DNA of 64,000 nucleotides from Thalassobaculum litoreum DSM 18839 (GTDB lineage Bacteria > Pseudomonadota > Alphaproteobacteria > Thalassobaculales > Thalassobaculaceae), in assembly GCF_900102465.1 (NCBI RefSeq), contig NZ_FNBW01000016.1, positions 62,001 to 126,000 of the forward strand, written 5' to 3'. Of the stretch, positions 26,245-35,129 are shown in pieces. Within the stretch, counting starts at the first letter, position 1, and every line of letters starts with the position of its first letter. Under the pieces are notes generated by a model. The model ran no database searches. It was given only the letters and a program-made list of their open reading frames with translations, and was not told the DNA's origin. A program made the translations under genes and the position numbers.

Positions 26245-27951
26245 TCAGGCGGTCTTTGCCATCCCCCTGATCTCGGCCACCACGGACTCGACCGTCCGGC
26301 TGAGCGAGGTCGACAGCTGGTCGAGCTCGCCGCCGAGGGAGGAGACCTCCTCGGTCGCCTCGGCGCCGCGGCGGGCGCCGTCCGCTACCTGACGCAGCTT
26401 GTCGCCGACATCCTGGGACGCGCCGGCGACCTGCTGGACGTTGCCTGCGATCTCGCCAAGGGCGGCATTCTGCTCCTCCACCGCGCTGGCGATGGAGGTG
26501 GCGGTTTCGCGCACCCGGGCGATGATCTCATTGATCCGGGAGATCGCGGTGACGGTCTCGCGGATCAGGCTCTGGTTGTTGGCAATCTGGCCGGAGATCT
26601 CCTCAGTGGCCTTGGCAGTCTGTGTCGCCAGGCTCTTCACCTCCGAAGCGACCACCGCGAAGCCCTTGCCCGCATCCCCGGCCCGGGCCGCCTCGATCGT
26701 GGCGTTCAGGGCCAGCAGATTGGTCTGCTCGGCGATCTCGGTGATCAGGCCCACGACCTGGCCGATTTTGTCCGCGGAGTCCGACAGGCGGGCGACCTGT
26801 TCCGCTGCCGCCGAGGCGGAGGCGCCGGCCTCGCCGACCACTTCGGTCGACATCGTCACCTGACGGCTGATCTCGGCCGCCGTGGAACTCATCTCGTCCG
26901 AGGCCGCCGCCACCGACTGCATGTTCGAGGTGGTCTGCTCGGTCGCCGCCGCCACGTCCTGGCTCATCGACCGGGCAGTATCGGTCACCCCGCGCAGGGT
27001 AGCGATCCGGTCGGTCATGCCGTTCACGCCCTTGCCTAGATCGCGTACGATGGCCGAGACCTTGGAGTCCAGCCCGTCGGCCAGCTCGGTCAGCAGCGCC
27101 GCCCGTTTGGTGACGGAGTCCCGCTCCAGCTCGGCCTGGCGTCGCTCGGCTGCGTCCTTCTGGATCGCATTCTCGCGGAACACCTCGACCGTACGGGCCA
27201 TGGCGCCGATCTCGTCGCGACGGTCGGTCCCCGGCACTTGCACCTTCAGGTCGCCGTCGGCCAGCCCTGTCATCGCCCCGCCGAGACCGCCGATCGCGCG
27301 GCGCAGATCGACGACGGTGAAGCCGGTCAGAAGCAGCGCCAACGCCAGGATCGCGGCGCTGATCGATCCGAGTTGGATGGCCTGCTCGATGAAAGCGGCG
27401 TTGATGTCGTCGGCATAAATACCGGAGCCGAAGAACATGTCGCCGCGCGGGAAACCCACCGCATAGCTCAGCTTAAGAACATCGCCGTCCACACCCGGCT
27501 TGGGCCAGTAGTATTCGACCACCGCGTCGCCGTCCGCCCGAATGCCGTCGATCATCTCGCGAACGATATGCGTGCCGTTCTTGTCCTTGACCCCGAGCAG
27601 GGACTTGCCCTCGAGGCTGGCGTTGATCGGATGGATTCGGCCGACACCGTCCATGGAGTAGGCGAACAGGTAGTCCTCGCCGTTGAAGCGGACACCGTTG
27701 ATGAAACCGCGCAGGAGCGAGAACGCCTCGTCCTCGGTGATCTCTCCCGCATCCGCCCTGGCATAGGCGCTGTCGGCGTAGGAGCGGGTGGAGTCAACGA
27801 CCGCCTTGACCAGGTCGAGGCGATCCTGACGGAGTTGCTGATAACCGTTGTAGAGCGACATAGCGGACAGGCCCAGCACGGCCAGCACCGTCACCGCGGC
27901 GAGCGCAGTAAGCTTGGCCGCGACGGAAAGGCGCGAGAGAAAATGCGTCAT
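26245..27951 (-). CDS. methyl-accepting chemotaxis protein with a periplasmic single-Cache domain
   Basis: This 568-residue chemoreceptor has a first membrane helix (about residues 12-32), a periplasmic domain of about 160 residues of sCache_2 type ([16 protein letters not shown] and [13 protein letters not shown] are typical), a second helix (about 195-215) and a HAMP domain. The cytoplasmic signalling domain follows, with the hairpin-tip sequence [23 protein letters not shown] split around residue 405. It relays ligand signals to CheA. The ligand is unknown; sCache_2 domains often bind small organic acids. GGAG lies upstream of the ATG and the preceding 108 bases are AT-rich. Confidence 0.93.
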   Translation of the reverse strand: MTHFLSRLSVAAKLTALAAVTVLAVLGLSAMSLYNGYQQLRQDRLDLVKAVVDSTRSYADSAYARADAGEITEDEAFSLLRGFINGVRFNGEDYLFAYSMDGVGRIHPINASLEGKSLLGVKDKNGTHIVREMIDGIRADGDAVVEYYWPKPGVDGDVLKLSYAVGFPRGDMFFGSGIYADDINAAFIEQAIQLGSISAAILALALLLTGFTVVDLRRAIGGLGGAMTGLADGDLKVQVPGTDRRDEIGAMARTVEVFRENAIQKDAAERRQAELERDSVTKRAALLTELADGLDSKVSAIVRDLGKGVNGMTDRIATLRGVTDTARSMSQDVAAATEQTTSNMQSVAAASDEMSSTAAEISRQVTMSTEVVGEAGASASAAAEQVARLSDSADKIGQVVGLITEIAEQTNLLALNATIEAARAGDAGKGFAVVASEVKSLATQTAKATEEISGQIANNQSLIRETVTAISRINEIIARVRETATSIASAVEEQNAALGEIAGNVQQVAGASQDVGDKLRQVADGARRGAEATEEVSSLGGELDQLSTSLSRTVESVVAEIRGMAKTA

Positions 27952-28060
27952 CGGGAAGTCTCCAGCGAAAAGATGTTGCCGAACCCTAAGAGACGCTCCG
28001 TAAAAGAATGGTGAATCCTTCTAAATATCAGTATTTAAGAAAATTTTAGAAACATGTCTT

Positions 28061-28738
28061 TCAGAGACGGTTCCGCCGGCCTGGACGCATCAGGTCGAGC
28101 ACGTGGTGCAGGGTCTCCGCCACATGCAGGCACTTCTCGTGCATCTCCTCGGTCGGGTCGAGCAGGTCCGGGACCATCACCGTCATCATGCCCGCGGCGT
28201 GGGCGGCCCGGACGCCGTTGTGGGAGTCCTCCAGCGCCAGGCAGTCGACCGGATCGATGCCGAGGCGCGCCGCGGCCGTGAGGAACGGGTCGGGCGCGGG
28301 CTTCGGACGGGCGTAATCGCCCTTGGTCACCACCGCGTCGAACCGATCGACAATGCCGCCCGGCCCGAGATACCGCGTGACCGCCTCCTGCGGCGAGGAG
28401 GTGGCGATCGCCCGGGGGATCCGCATCGCATCGAGGTGATCGAGCAGGTCCGTCACCCCGGCCTTCAGGATGGAGCCCACATCCAGGGACTCGTGGAACC
28501 GCACCCAGCAGGCGTCGAACACCCCCTCGGCATCGAAATCGGGGCCGTAATGGGCACGCAGGGCGCTGAGCGCCGAGGCGTTCGGCACCCCGATCAACTG
28601 CTGGAACAGCGCCATCGGGACGTCGTGGCCGCGCTCGGCTGTCACGGCGAAGAAGCTGTCGCGGAAACCGGTCTCGGTATCGACCAGCAGGCCGTCCATG
28701 TCGAACACGACGGCGCGGATCTGTCTTGGAAAGGTCAT
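28061..28738 (-). CDS. HAD-superfamily phosphatase (PGMB/GPP-like)
   Basis: This 225-residue protein carries the HAD motif I FDMDGLLVD with the nucleophile Asp13 and acid/base Asp15, motif II IATSSPQE, and motif III/IV KGDYARPKPAPD with LEDSHNGVRAA. A helical cap lies between motifs I and II, as in beta-phosphoglucomutases and sugar phosphatases. The substrate is not determinable. The gene is monocistronic as far as visible. Confidence 0.85.
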   Translation of the reverse strand: MTFPRQIRAVVFDMDGLLVDTETGFRDSFFAVTAERGHDVPMALFQQLIGVPNASALSALRAHYGPDFDAEGVFDACWVRFHESLDVGSILKAGVTDLLDHLDAMRIPRAIATSSPQEAVTRYLGPGGIVDRFDAVVTKGDYARPKPAPDPFLTAAARLGIDPVDCLALEDSHNGVRAAHAAGMMTVMVPDLLDPTEEMHEKCLHVAETLHHVLDLMRPGRRNRL

Positions 28739-28837
28739 AGCCCCGTGTATCCGGATTTCGCGGCCTGGAAAAGCGGGTTTGCGGCCGAGACGGGTTTCCC
28801 GGCCGATGCGGGACTCCGGGCCGAGACGGGCTTTTTA

Positions 28838-28878
28838 GTTCTCCGTCTTCCCGGCTCAAGGCCGGGAAGACGGAGAAC
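28838..28878. repeat. perfect 18-bp inverted repeat, type A palindromic element
   Basis: The arm GTTCTCCGTCTTCCCGGC (28838-28855), a 5-base loop and its exact complement (28861-28878) form a strong hairpin. The core AAGGCCGGGAAGACGG recurs in the inverted pair at 34835-34960, so this is one member of a dispersed family. Confidence 0.85.
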
Positions 28879-28887
28879 GGTTGAGGT

Positions 28888-28927
28888 GGGAATCATAATC
28901 GTCGAGGGGGAATCAGAACCGTCGAGG
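28888..28927. repeat. 20-bp tandem duplication
   Basis: Two adjacent 20-base units (28888-28907 and 28908-28927) share GGGAATCA and GTCGAGG, differing at two internal bases. Partial copies flank them (GGTTGAGG before, GTGAATCATGG after). Confidence 0.7.
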
Positions 28928-29107
28928 CGTGAATCATGGGACCAGCAGCGCGACGGCCAGGACCTCCGGCGGGATTGCCCCAATTTTGGGCAGGTAATTG
29001 TGCATTGCAAAAATATGAAGCACGGATAGGGAGATTTAATCTAGGGATATTAAACCAAACTATATGAAATACCTCACTTTTTACGAGGATCGAATTACGC
29101 GCGACAG

Positions 29108-29122
29108 TGGCACATCTCTTGC
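29108..29122 (+). promoter_or_regulatory. sigma-54 (-24/-12) promoter of the urtABCDE operon
   Basis: TGGCACATCTCTTGC matches the sigma-54 consensus TGGCAC-N5-TTGC exactly, with the invariant GG and GC ten bases apart. Transcription would start near 29134, about 40 bases before the urtA ATG. This fits NtrC activation under nitrogen limitation, known for urea transporters. No NtrC sites were identified by eye. Confidence 0.7.
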
Positions 29123-29174
29123 GCCTGTTCCCCGTTGTCGCGGGCCTCTGCCCGCCCAAAGAGGGGCTTCATCC

Positions 29175-30464
29175 ATGAAAATGACGAAGATGTTGAGGGG
29201 ATCGGCGATCGGTCTGGCAGCCGGGCTGCTGATGTCCACCGCCGTTCAGGCTCAGGAAACGATCAAGGTCGGCATTCTGCACTCGCTGTCCGGCACCATG
29301 GCGATCAGCGAGACCACGCTGAAGGACGCCATGCTGATGCTGATCGAGCAGCAGAACGCCAAGGGCGGCCTGCTGGGCAAGAAGCTCGAGGCGGTGGTGG
29401 TGGACCCGGCGTCCGACTGGCCGCTGTTCGCCGAGAAGGCGCGCGAGCTGATCACCGGCTCCAAGGTCGCCGCCGTGTTCGGCTGCTGGACCTCGGTGTC
29501 GCGCAAGTCCGTGCTGCCGGTGTTCGAGGAACTGAACAGCCTGCTGTTCTACCCGGTCCAGTACGAGGGCGAGGAGAGCCAGCGCAACGTGTTCTACACC
29601 GGTGCGGCGCCGAACCAGCAGGCGATCCCGGCCGTGGACTACCTGGCCGAGACCGAAGGCGTGGAGCGCTGGGTGCTCGCCGGCACCGACTACGTCTATC
29701 CGCGCACGACCAACAAGATCCTCGAGACCTACCTGCTCGACAGCGGTGTGGCGCCCGAGGACATCATGATCAACTACACGCCGTTCGGTCATTCCGACTG
29801 GCAGACCATCGTCGCCGAGATCAAGGCGTTCGGGTCTGCCGGGAAGAAGACCGCGGTGGTGTCGACGATCAACGGCGACGCCAACGTGCCGTTCTACAAG
29901 GAACTGGCCAACCAGGGCATCAAGGCCGAGGACATCCCGGTCGTCGCCTTCTCCGTCGGCGAAGAGGAACTGGCCGGTATCGACACCGGCCCGCTGGTCG
30001 GTCACCTGGCCGCGTGGAACTACTTCATGTCCGCGCCGACCCCGGAGAACGACGAGTTCATCGCCGCCTGGCACGAGTTCATCGGCGACACCAAGCGCGT
30101 GACCAACGACCCGATGGAGGCGCACTACATCGGCTTCAACATGTGGATCAAGGCGGTCGAGAAGGCCGGCACCACCGACGCCGATGCGGTCATCGACAGC
30201 ATCGTCGGCGTCTCCGTGCCGAACCTGACCGGCGGCTACTCGGCGATGATGCCGAACCACCACATCACCAAGCCGGTGCTGATCGGCGAGATCCAGGACG
30301 ACGGCCAGTTCGAGACCGTGTTCGAGACCCCCGGTCTGGTGGTCGGCGATGCGTGGTCCGACTTCCTGCCGGACTCCAAGGCGCTGATCTCCGATTGGCG
30401 CAAGCCGATGAACTGCGGCAACTTCAACACCGCCACCGGCAAGTGCGGCGGCAAGGGTAGCTGA
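29175..30464 (+). CDS. urtA: urea ABC transporter substrate-binding protein
   Basis: This 429-residue periplasmic protein begins with a Sec signal (about residues 1-26, AVQAQE). The mature part is highly typical of UrtA: IKVGILHSLSGTMAISE, VFGCWTSVSRKSVLPVFE and LLFYPVQYEGEE. It captures urea or short amides and delivers them to UrtBC. The start is the ATG immediately before the signal peptide. It is the first gene of a complete urt operon with a sigma-54 promoter. No urease genes are present in the window. Confidence 0.95.
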   Translation: MKMTKMLRGSAIGLAAGLLMSTAVQAQETIKVGILHSLSGTMAISETTLKDAMLMLIEQQNAKGGLLGKKLEAVVVDPASDWPLFAEKARELITGSKVAAVFGCWTSVSRKSVLPVFEELNSLLFYPVQYEGEESQRNVFYTGAAPNQQAIPAVDYLAETEGVERWVLAGTDYVYPRTTNKILETYLLDSGVAPEDIMINYTPFGHSDWQTIVAEIKAFGSAGKKTAVVSTINGDANVPFYKELANQGIKAEDIPVVAFSVGEEELAGIDTGPLVGHLAAWNYFMSAPTPENDEFIAAWHEFIGDTKRVTNDPMEAHYIGFNMWIKAVEKAGTTDADAVIDSIVGVSVPNLTGGYSAMMPNHHITKPVLIGEIQDDGQFETVFETPGLVVGDAWSDFLPDSKALISDWRKPMNCGNFNTATGKCGGKGS

Positions 30465-30484
30465 CCCGGGTCACCTGACACGCT

Positions 30485-30512
30485 GAGCCCCGCCGCACGA
30501 CCGGCGGGGCTC
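30485..30512 (+). promoter_or_regulatory. stem-loop between urtA and urtB
   Basis: A perfect 11-bp inverted repeat (GAGCCCCGCCG at 30485-30495, complement at 30502-30512) with a 6-base loop lies 20 bases after urtA. No T-run follows. It probably limits read-through or protects the urtA message, giving more binding protein than permease. Confidence 0.65.
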
Positions 30513-30558
30513 ACTCCGGACGCCCTTTGTCGAAGCAGCCCAGCGAGTTCCCCGCGAG

Positions 30559-32193
30559 ATGGCCCGTCCTCTCCTCCTGATCCTGCAGCGGATCGCGCTT
30601 GTGCTTGTCCTGGCGACCGCCCTCATCGGCGGGTCAGCAAAAGCCCAATCCGGCCCCTCCGTCCCCGACCTCGTCTCCCGCCTCGCCGGAGCCGACTTCA
30701 ATGAGACCGAGCGGGTGGTCGAAGCCCTGGCCGCCTCCGGCGACGCCTCGGTCGCCCGCCTGCTCGAAGCACTGGGTGACGGCGACCTGTACTACCGCCG
30801 CTCCGACAACGCCGTCTTCATCGCCACCCGCGGCGGCGAGGGGTACCTGCTGACCGACCCGCTGACCGGCGCGAGCGCCGGCGAGGCGGGGCGACGCGAG
30901 GTCGCCAAGGTCCGGGTGAACAACAGCCTGCGCCGGGCCGTGCGGGCCGCCATCGGCACCCTCACCCTGCGCAGCCCCGACCCCGCCATCCGCATCGCCG
31001 CCGCCCAGTCGGTGCTGAAGAGCGGCGATCCCGAAGCGGTCGAGCCGCTGACCGAGGCGATCGCGGCCGAACAGAACGACAGCGTGCGCGCCGTCATGGA
31101 ACGCGCCCGCGCCGCCGCCATCCTGAACAGCGACGCTTCCGACGCGGTGAAGATCGACGCGGTGAAGACCATCGCCGCCAAGAGCAGCCAGGACACCCGC
31201 GCGATCCTGCTCGCCGCTTCCAACGGCGCCAGCGAGGCACTCGGCTCCGCCATCTCCGACGCGGTGCGCCGGGTGGAGGGCGACCTCGCCCTGTGGTCGG
31301 CGGCGCAGAACGTCTGGTACGGACTGTCGCTCGGCTCGGTGCTGCTGCTGGCCGCCATCGGCCTCGCCATCACTTTCGGCGTCATGGGCGTCATCAACAT
31401 GGCCCATGGCGAAATGGTCATGATCGGCGCCTATGTGACCTACGTGGTGCAGGAGATCATCCGCAACCACGCGCCGTTCCTGTTCGACGTCTCCCTGCTG
31501 ATCGCGCTGCCCCTGGCCTTCGCCATCGCCGGCGCCGTCGGCATGGCGATCGAGCGCGGCATCATCCGCTTCCTCTACGGACGGCCGCTGGAGACCCTGC
31601 TGGCCACCTGGGGCCTGTCGCTGATCCTGCAGCAGGTGGTGCGCAGCCTGTTCGGCCCGACCAACCAGGAGGTCGGCGCGCCGAGCTGGATGAGCGGCGC
31701 CTTCGAGCTGGGTGGCCTCACCCTCACCTATGGGCGGGTCTGGATCATCGTCTTCGCCCTGGTGGTCTTCGCCGTGCTGGTGCTGGTGCTGCGGCATACG
31801 TCCTTCGGGCTGCAGATGCGCGCCGTCACCCAGAACCGGCGCATGGCCAGCTCCATGGGTATCCGCACCAACTGGACCGACGCCCTCACCTTCGGCCTCG
31901 GCTCCGGCATCGCCGGGGTGGCGGGCGTGGCCCTGTCCCAGATCGACAACGTCAGCCCCAACCTCGGCCAGTCCTACATCATCGACAGCTTCCTGGTGGT
32001 GGTGTTCGGCGGGGTCGGCAATCTCTGGGGCACCCTGGTGGGGGCGCTGTCGCTGGGCGTGCTGAACAAGTTCCTGGAACCCTATGCCGGTGCCGTGCTC
32101 GGCAAGATTCTGGTGCTGGTTTTCATCATTCTGTTCATTCAGAAGCGCCCGCGCGGATTGTTCGCGCTCAAGGGCCGGGCGGTGGAATCATGA
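30559..32193 (+). CDS. urtB: urea ABC transporter permease UrtB
   Basis: This 544-residue inner-membrane permease has a signal peptide and a periplasmic helical-repeat domain of about 220 residues, then a LivH-like permease with about eight helices. GVMGVINMAHGEMVMIGAYVT and the conserved GSGIAGVAGVALSQIDNVSP belong to that domain. The long N-terminal extension is normal for proteobacterial UrtB. It pairs with UrtC to form the channel. Its stop overlaps the urtC ATG (ATGA). Confidence 0.94.
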   Translation: MARPLLLILQRIALVLVLATALIGGSAKAQSGPSVPDLVSRLAGADFNETERVVEALAASGDASVARLLEALGDGDLYYRRSDNAVFIATRGGEGYLLTDPLTGASAGEAGRREVAKVRVNNSLRRAVRAAIGTLTLRSPDPAIRIAAAQSVLKSGDPEAVEPLTEAIAAEQNDSVRAVMERARAAAILNSDASDAVKIDAVKTIAAKSSQDTRAILLAASNGASEALGSAISDAVRRVEGDLALWSAAQNVWYGLSLGSVLLLAAIGLAITFGVMGVINMAHGEMVMIGAYVTYVVQEIIRNHAPFLFDVSLLIALPLAFAIAGAVGMAIERGIIRFLYGRPLETLLATWGLSLILQQVVRSLFGPTNQEVGAPSWMSGAFELGGLTLTYGRVWIIVFALVVFAVLVLVLRHTSFGLQMRAVTQNRRMASSMGIRTNWTDALTFGLGSGIAGVAGVALSQIDNVSPNLGQSYIIDSFLVVVFGGVGNLWGTLVGALSLGVLNKFLEPYAGAVLGKILVLVFIILFIQKRPRGLFALKGRAVES

Positions 32194-33344
32194 TCTCCGG
32201 CCGTTTTCTGCGCCTGACCGGCACCTCCGGGCTGATCCTGCTGGCCTGCCTGCTGGCGGCGGCGATCTACGTCCCCGTCGCCAACCAGTTCATCGATCCC
32301 GGCTCACCGTTCCATGTGAACACCGCGTCGGTGGTGGTCTTCGGCAAGTATCTCTGCTTCGCCATGCTGGCCCTGTCGATCGATCTGGTCTGGGGCTATT
32401 GCGGGATCCTGTCGCTCGGCCACGGCGCGTTCTTCGCCCTCGGTGGCTATGCCATGGGCATGCATCTGATGCGCGAGATCGGGCCGCGCGGCGTCTACGG
32501 CAACCCGATCCTGCCGGACTTCATGGTGTTCCTGAACTGGGAGTCCCTGCCGTGGTTCTGGTACGGCTTCGACATGTTTTGGTTCGCCATGGTGATGGTC
32601 GTGCTGGTGCCGGGCCTGCTGGCCTTCGTCTTCGGCTTCCTCGCCTTCCGCTCGCGGGTGACCGGCGTCTACCTGTCGATCATCACCCAGGCCATGGCCT
32701 TCGCCCTGATGCTCGCCTTCTTCCGCAACGAGATGGGCTTCGGCGGCAATAACGGCCTGACCGACTTCAAGGACGTGCTCGGCTTCGATCTGCAGGCCGA
32801 CAGCACCCGCATCGGCCTCTACCTGCTGTCGATTGCCGCTCTTGCGGTCATGTTCCTGATCTGCCGGGCGATCGTGCTGTCGCGGCTCGGCAAGGTGCTG
32901 ATCGCCGTGCGCGACGCCGAGAGCCGCACCCGCTTCATCGGCTACCGGGTGGAGCACTACAAGCTGTTCGTCTTCACCGTCTCGGCCATGATGGCCGGGG
33001 TGGCCGGCGCCCTCTACGTGCCCCAGGTCGGCATCATCAACCCGGGCGAGTTCGCCCCGGCCAACTCCATCGAGGCGGTGATCTGGGTCGCCGTCGGCGG
33101 ACGCGGCACCCTGGTGGGCGCGGTGATCGGCGGCATCGGCGTGAACCTGGCCAAGAGCTACTTCACCGGCGCGCTGCCGGAGATCTGGCTGTTCGCGCTG
33201 GGCGGGCTTTTCGTGGTCGTCACCCTGTTCATGCCCAAGGGCATCCTCGGCCTGATCTCCCACTGGCGCCGCCGTCAGCCACCGCCCGAACCGGCGGCCG
33301 AGACCGGCGCACCCTCCTCCACCGCGGCGGAGGAACGGGCATGA
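32190..33344 (+). CDS. urtC: urea ABC transporter permease UrtC
   Basis: This 384-residue LivM-like permease has about ten membrane helices. GYCGILSLGHGAFFALGGYAM is the typical entry signature, and EAVIWVAVGGRGTLVGA is the EAA-like coupling region that contacts the ATPases. The ATG lies in the four-base overlap with urtB, and the gene overlaps urtD in the same way, so the run is translationally coupled. Confidence 0.94.
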   Translation: MISGRFLRLTGTSGLILLACLLAAAIYVPVANQFIDPGSPFHVNTASVVVFGKYLCFAMLALSIDLVWGYCGILSLGHGAFFALGGYAMGMHLMREIGPRGVYGNPILPDFMVFLNWESLPWFWYGFDMFWFAMVMVVLVPGLLAFVFGFLAFRSRVTGVYLSIITQAMAFALMLAFFRNEMGFGGNNGLTDFKDVLGFDLQADSTRIGLYLLSIAALAVMFLICRAIVLSRLGKVLIAVRDAESRTRFIGYRVEHYKLFVFTVSAMMAGVAGALYVPQVGIINPGEFAPANSIEAVIWVAVGGRGTLVGAVIGGIGVNLAKSYFTGALPEIWLFALGGLFVVVTLFMPKGILGLISHWRRRQPPPEPAAETGAPSSTAAEERA

Positions 33345-34102
33345 ACACGCTGCACAAGGAACTGACCCGCACCGTCCTCTATCTCGACGGGATCAGCGTG
33401 TCCTTTGACGGGTTCAAGGCGCTGAACGACCTGTCCTTCGTGGTCGAACCGGGGGAGATGCGGGCGATCATCGGCCCGAACGGGGCCGGCAAGACCACCA
33501 TGATGGACGTGATCACCGGCAAGACCCGCCCCGATGTCGGCAGCGCCCTGTTCGCCGGCCAGCACGACCTCACCAAACTGGACGAGGCCGACATCGCCCA
33601 GCTCGGCATCGGCCGCAAGTTCCAGCGCCCCACCGTGTTCGAGAGCCACACGGTGCGCGACAACATCGTGCTGTCGCTGGCCGGCAAGCGCTCGGTCTTC
33701 GACACCCTGTTCGCCCGCGCCAGGGAGGAGGAGGCCGACAGGATCGACCGGGTGCTCGACACCATCCGCCTGGCCGACCGCGCCGGGATGATGGCGGCCG
33801 ACCTCAGCCACGGGCAGAAGCAGTGGCTGGAGATCGGCATGCTGCTGGCCCAGGACCCGTCGCTGCTGCTGGTGGACGAGCCGGTGGCGGGCATGACCGA
33901 TGCCGAGACGGTGCAGACCGCGACCCTGCTCAAGGAGATCGCCCGCGACCATTCCGTGGTGGTGGTCGAGCACGACATGAGCTTCGTGCAGGATCTGGGC
34001 GTGATGGTCACGGTGCTGCACGAGGGCTCGGTGCTGGCGGAAGGCTCGCTCGACCATGTGAGCGCCGACGAGCGTGTCATTGACGTCTATCTCGGCCGGT
34101 GA
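33341..34102 (+). CDS. urtD: urea ABC transporter ATP-binding protein UrtD
   Basis: This 253-residue LivG-like ATPase has Walker A GPNGAGKTT (about residue 47), signature LSHGQKQWLEI, Walker B LLLVDEPVAGM and the switch His in VVVVEHDMSF. It powers urea uptake together with UrtE. The N-terminus has about 15 residues before the core domain, as is common for UrtD. Confidence 0.94.
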   Translation: MNTLHKELTRTVLYLDGISVSFDGFKALNDLSFVVEPGEMRAIIGPNGAGKTTMMDVITGKTRPDVGSALFAGQHDLTKLDEADIAQLGIGRKFQRPTVFESHTVRDNIVLSLAGKRSVFDTLFARAREEEADRIDRVLDTIRLADRAGMMAADLSHGQKQWLEIGMLLAQDPSLLLVDEPVAGMTDAETVQTATLLKEIARDHSVVVVEHDMSFVQDLGVMVTVLHEGSVLAEGSLDHVSADERVIDVYLGR

Positions 34103-34112
34103 GGAACCAGAC

Positions 34113-34811
34113 ATGCTGACGATCAAGGACCTCACCCTGCATTACGGCGCCGCCCAGATCCTCTGGGGCATCGACCTGCAGGCCGAAGTGGGCAAGGTGA
34201 CCTGCGTGCTCGGCCGCAACGGTGTGGGCAAGACCAGCCTGCTGCGCGGCATCGTCGGCCACCATCCGGTCAGCGGCGGCACGCTGGCCTGGGGCGCCGC
34301 CGACCTGACCGCCCTGCCCTCCTTCGAGCGCGCCCGCTCCGGCATCGCCTATGTGCCCCAGGGCCGCGAGATCTTCCCGCTGCTGACGGTGAAGGAGAAC
34401 CTGCACACCGGCTATGCCTGCCTGCCGTCGAGCGAGCGCAGGGTGCCGGACGAGATCTTCGAGCTGTTTCCGGTACTGAAGACCATGCTGGACCGGCGTG
34501 GCGGCGACCTGTCCGGCGGTCAGCAGCAGCAGCTCGCCATCGCGCGGGCCCTGGTGACCAAGCCGAAGCTGCTGATCCTGGACGAGCCGACGGAGGGCAT
34601 TCAGCCGTCGATCATCAAGGACATCGGTCGCGCCATCGAGATCCTGCGCGAGCGCGGCGACATGGCGATCCTGCTGGTGGAGCAGTATCTGGATTTCGCC
34701 AAGGCGCTGGCCGACACGGTGCTGGTGATGAGCCGCGGCCGCGTGGTCTTCCGCGGCAGACCCGACGGCCCGGAGTCCGGCGAGATCGACCGGCTGATGG
34801 GGCTGACATAG
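34113..34811 (+). CDS. urtE: urea ABC transporter ATP-binding protein UrtE
   Basis: This 232-residue LivF-like ATPase has Walker A GRNGVGKTS, signature LSGGQQQQLAIARAL, Walker B LLILDEPTEGIQPS and the UrtE-typical LLVEQYLDFA. It is the last gene of the urt operon, ten bases after urtD. The start is the ATG of MLTIKDL rather than the in-frame ATG at 34074 inside urtD. Confidence 0.94.
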   Translation: MLTIKDLTLHYGAAQILWGIDLQAEVGKVTCVLGRNGVGKTSLLRGIVGHHPVSGGTLAWGAADLTALPSFERARSGIAYVPQGREIFPLLTVKENLHTGYACLPSSERRVPDEIFELFPVLKTMLDRRGGDLSGGQQQQLAIARALVTKPKLLILDEPTEGIQPSIIKDIGRAIEILRERGDMAILLVEQYLDFAKALADTVLVMSRGRVVFRGRPDGPESGEIDRLMGLT

Positions 34812-34834
34812 GGGTTTCCTGGTCCCCCGTTCCA

Positions 34835-34960
34835 CCTCCCGTTTTCCCGGCCTTGCGCCGGGACCGAGGGTGACGCTCACTGGAACGGCACAGATCTATC
34901 GTCGGCTCTCCAGCACAAGAAGCCCTGGATGCCGGCGCAAGGCCGGGAAGACGGGGGAGG
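34835..34960. repeat. paired inverted repeat, type A palindromic element
   Basis: A 27-base arm (34835-34861) is matched in inverted orientation by 34932-34960 with one mismatch and a two-base insertion, around a 70-base spacer. Each arm contains its own small palindrome around CCCGGCCTTGCGCCGGG. The arm core is shared with the hairpin at 28838-28878. The 318-base gap 34812-35129 holds this and the next element and no gene. Confidence 0.8.
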
Positions 34961-35002
34961 GTTCGCCAATTACCGTTCCCCCGTCCCCAATGAAGAACAC
35001 TT

Positions 35003-35104
35003 CCCGGACCTGTTCCGGGACCCACGGGGCGGCGTGACCTAACTCTGGCGAAAACTCACGGAAGCCTTGGTATTCCCCAGCGTGGGCCCCGGAACAGGTC
35101 CGGG
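35003..35104. repeat. paired inverted repeat, type B palindromic element
   Basis: The 24-base arm 35003-35026 is matched inverted at 35081-35104 with one mismatch; the spacer is 54 bases. Each arm contains a palindrome CCCGGA-N5-TCCGGG and ends in a CCCACG box facing the spacer. A related pair lies at 45988-46114. Confidence 0.8.
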
Positions 35105-35129
35105 GAGTGGGGCGGAAGGGGGAAGCGCC

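Larger units (their letters stand above)
28739..29174. other. 436-base intergenic region between the HAD gene and urtA
   Basis: No convincing gene was seen here. The region holds an 18-bp-arm palindrome (28838-28878), a 20-base tandem duplication (28888-28927), an AT-rich stretch (29000-29100) and a sigma-54-type promoter (29108-29122) for the urea transporter. A 12-base direct repeat GGCCGAGACGGG also occurs twice between 28785 and 28830. Confidence 0.7.

Noticed and set aside
30559-31290. N-terminal extension of UrtB as a novel fusion
   Set aside because: A periplasmic helical-repeat extension is usual in proteobacterial UrtB proteins.
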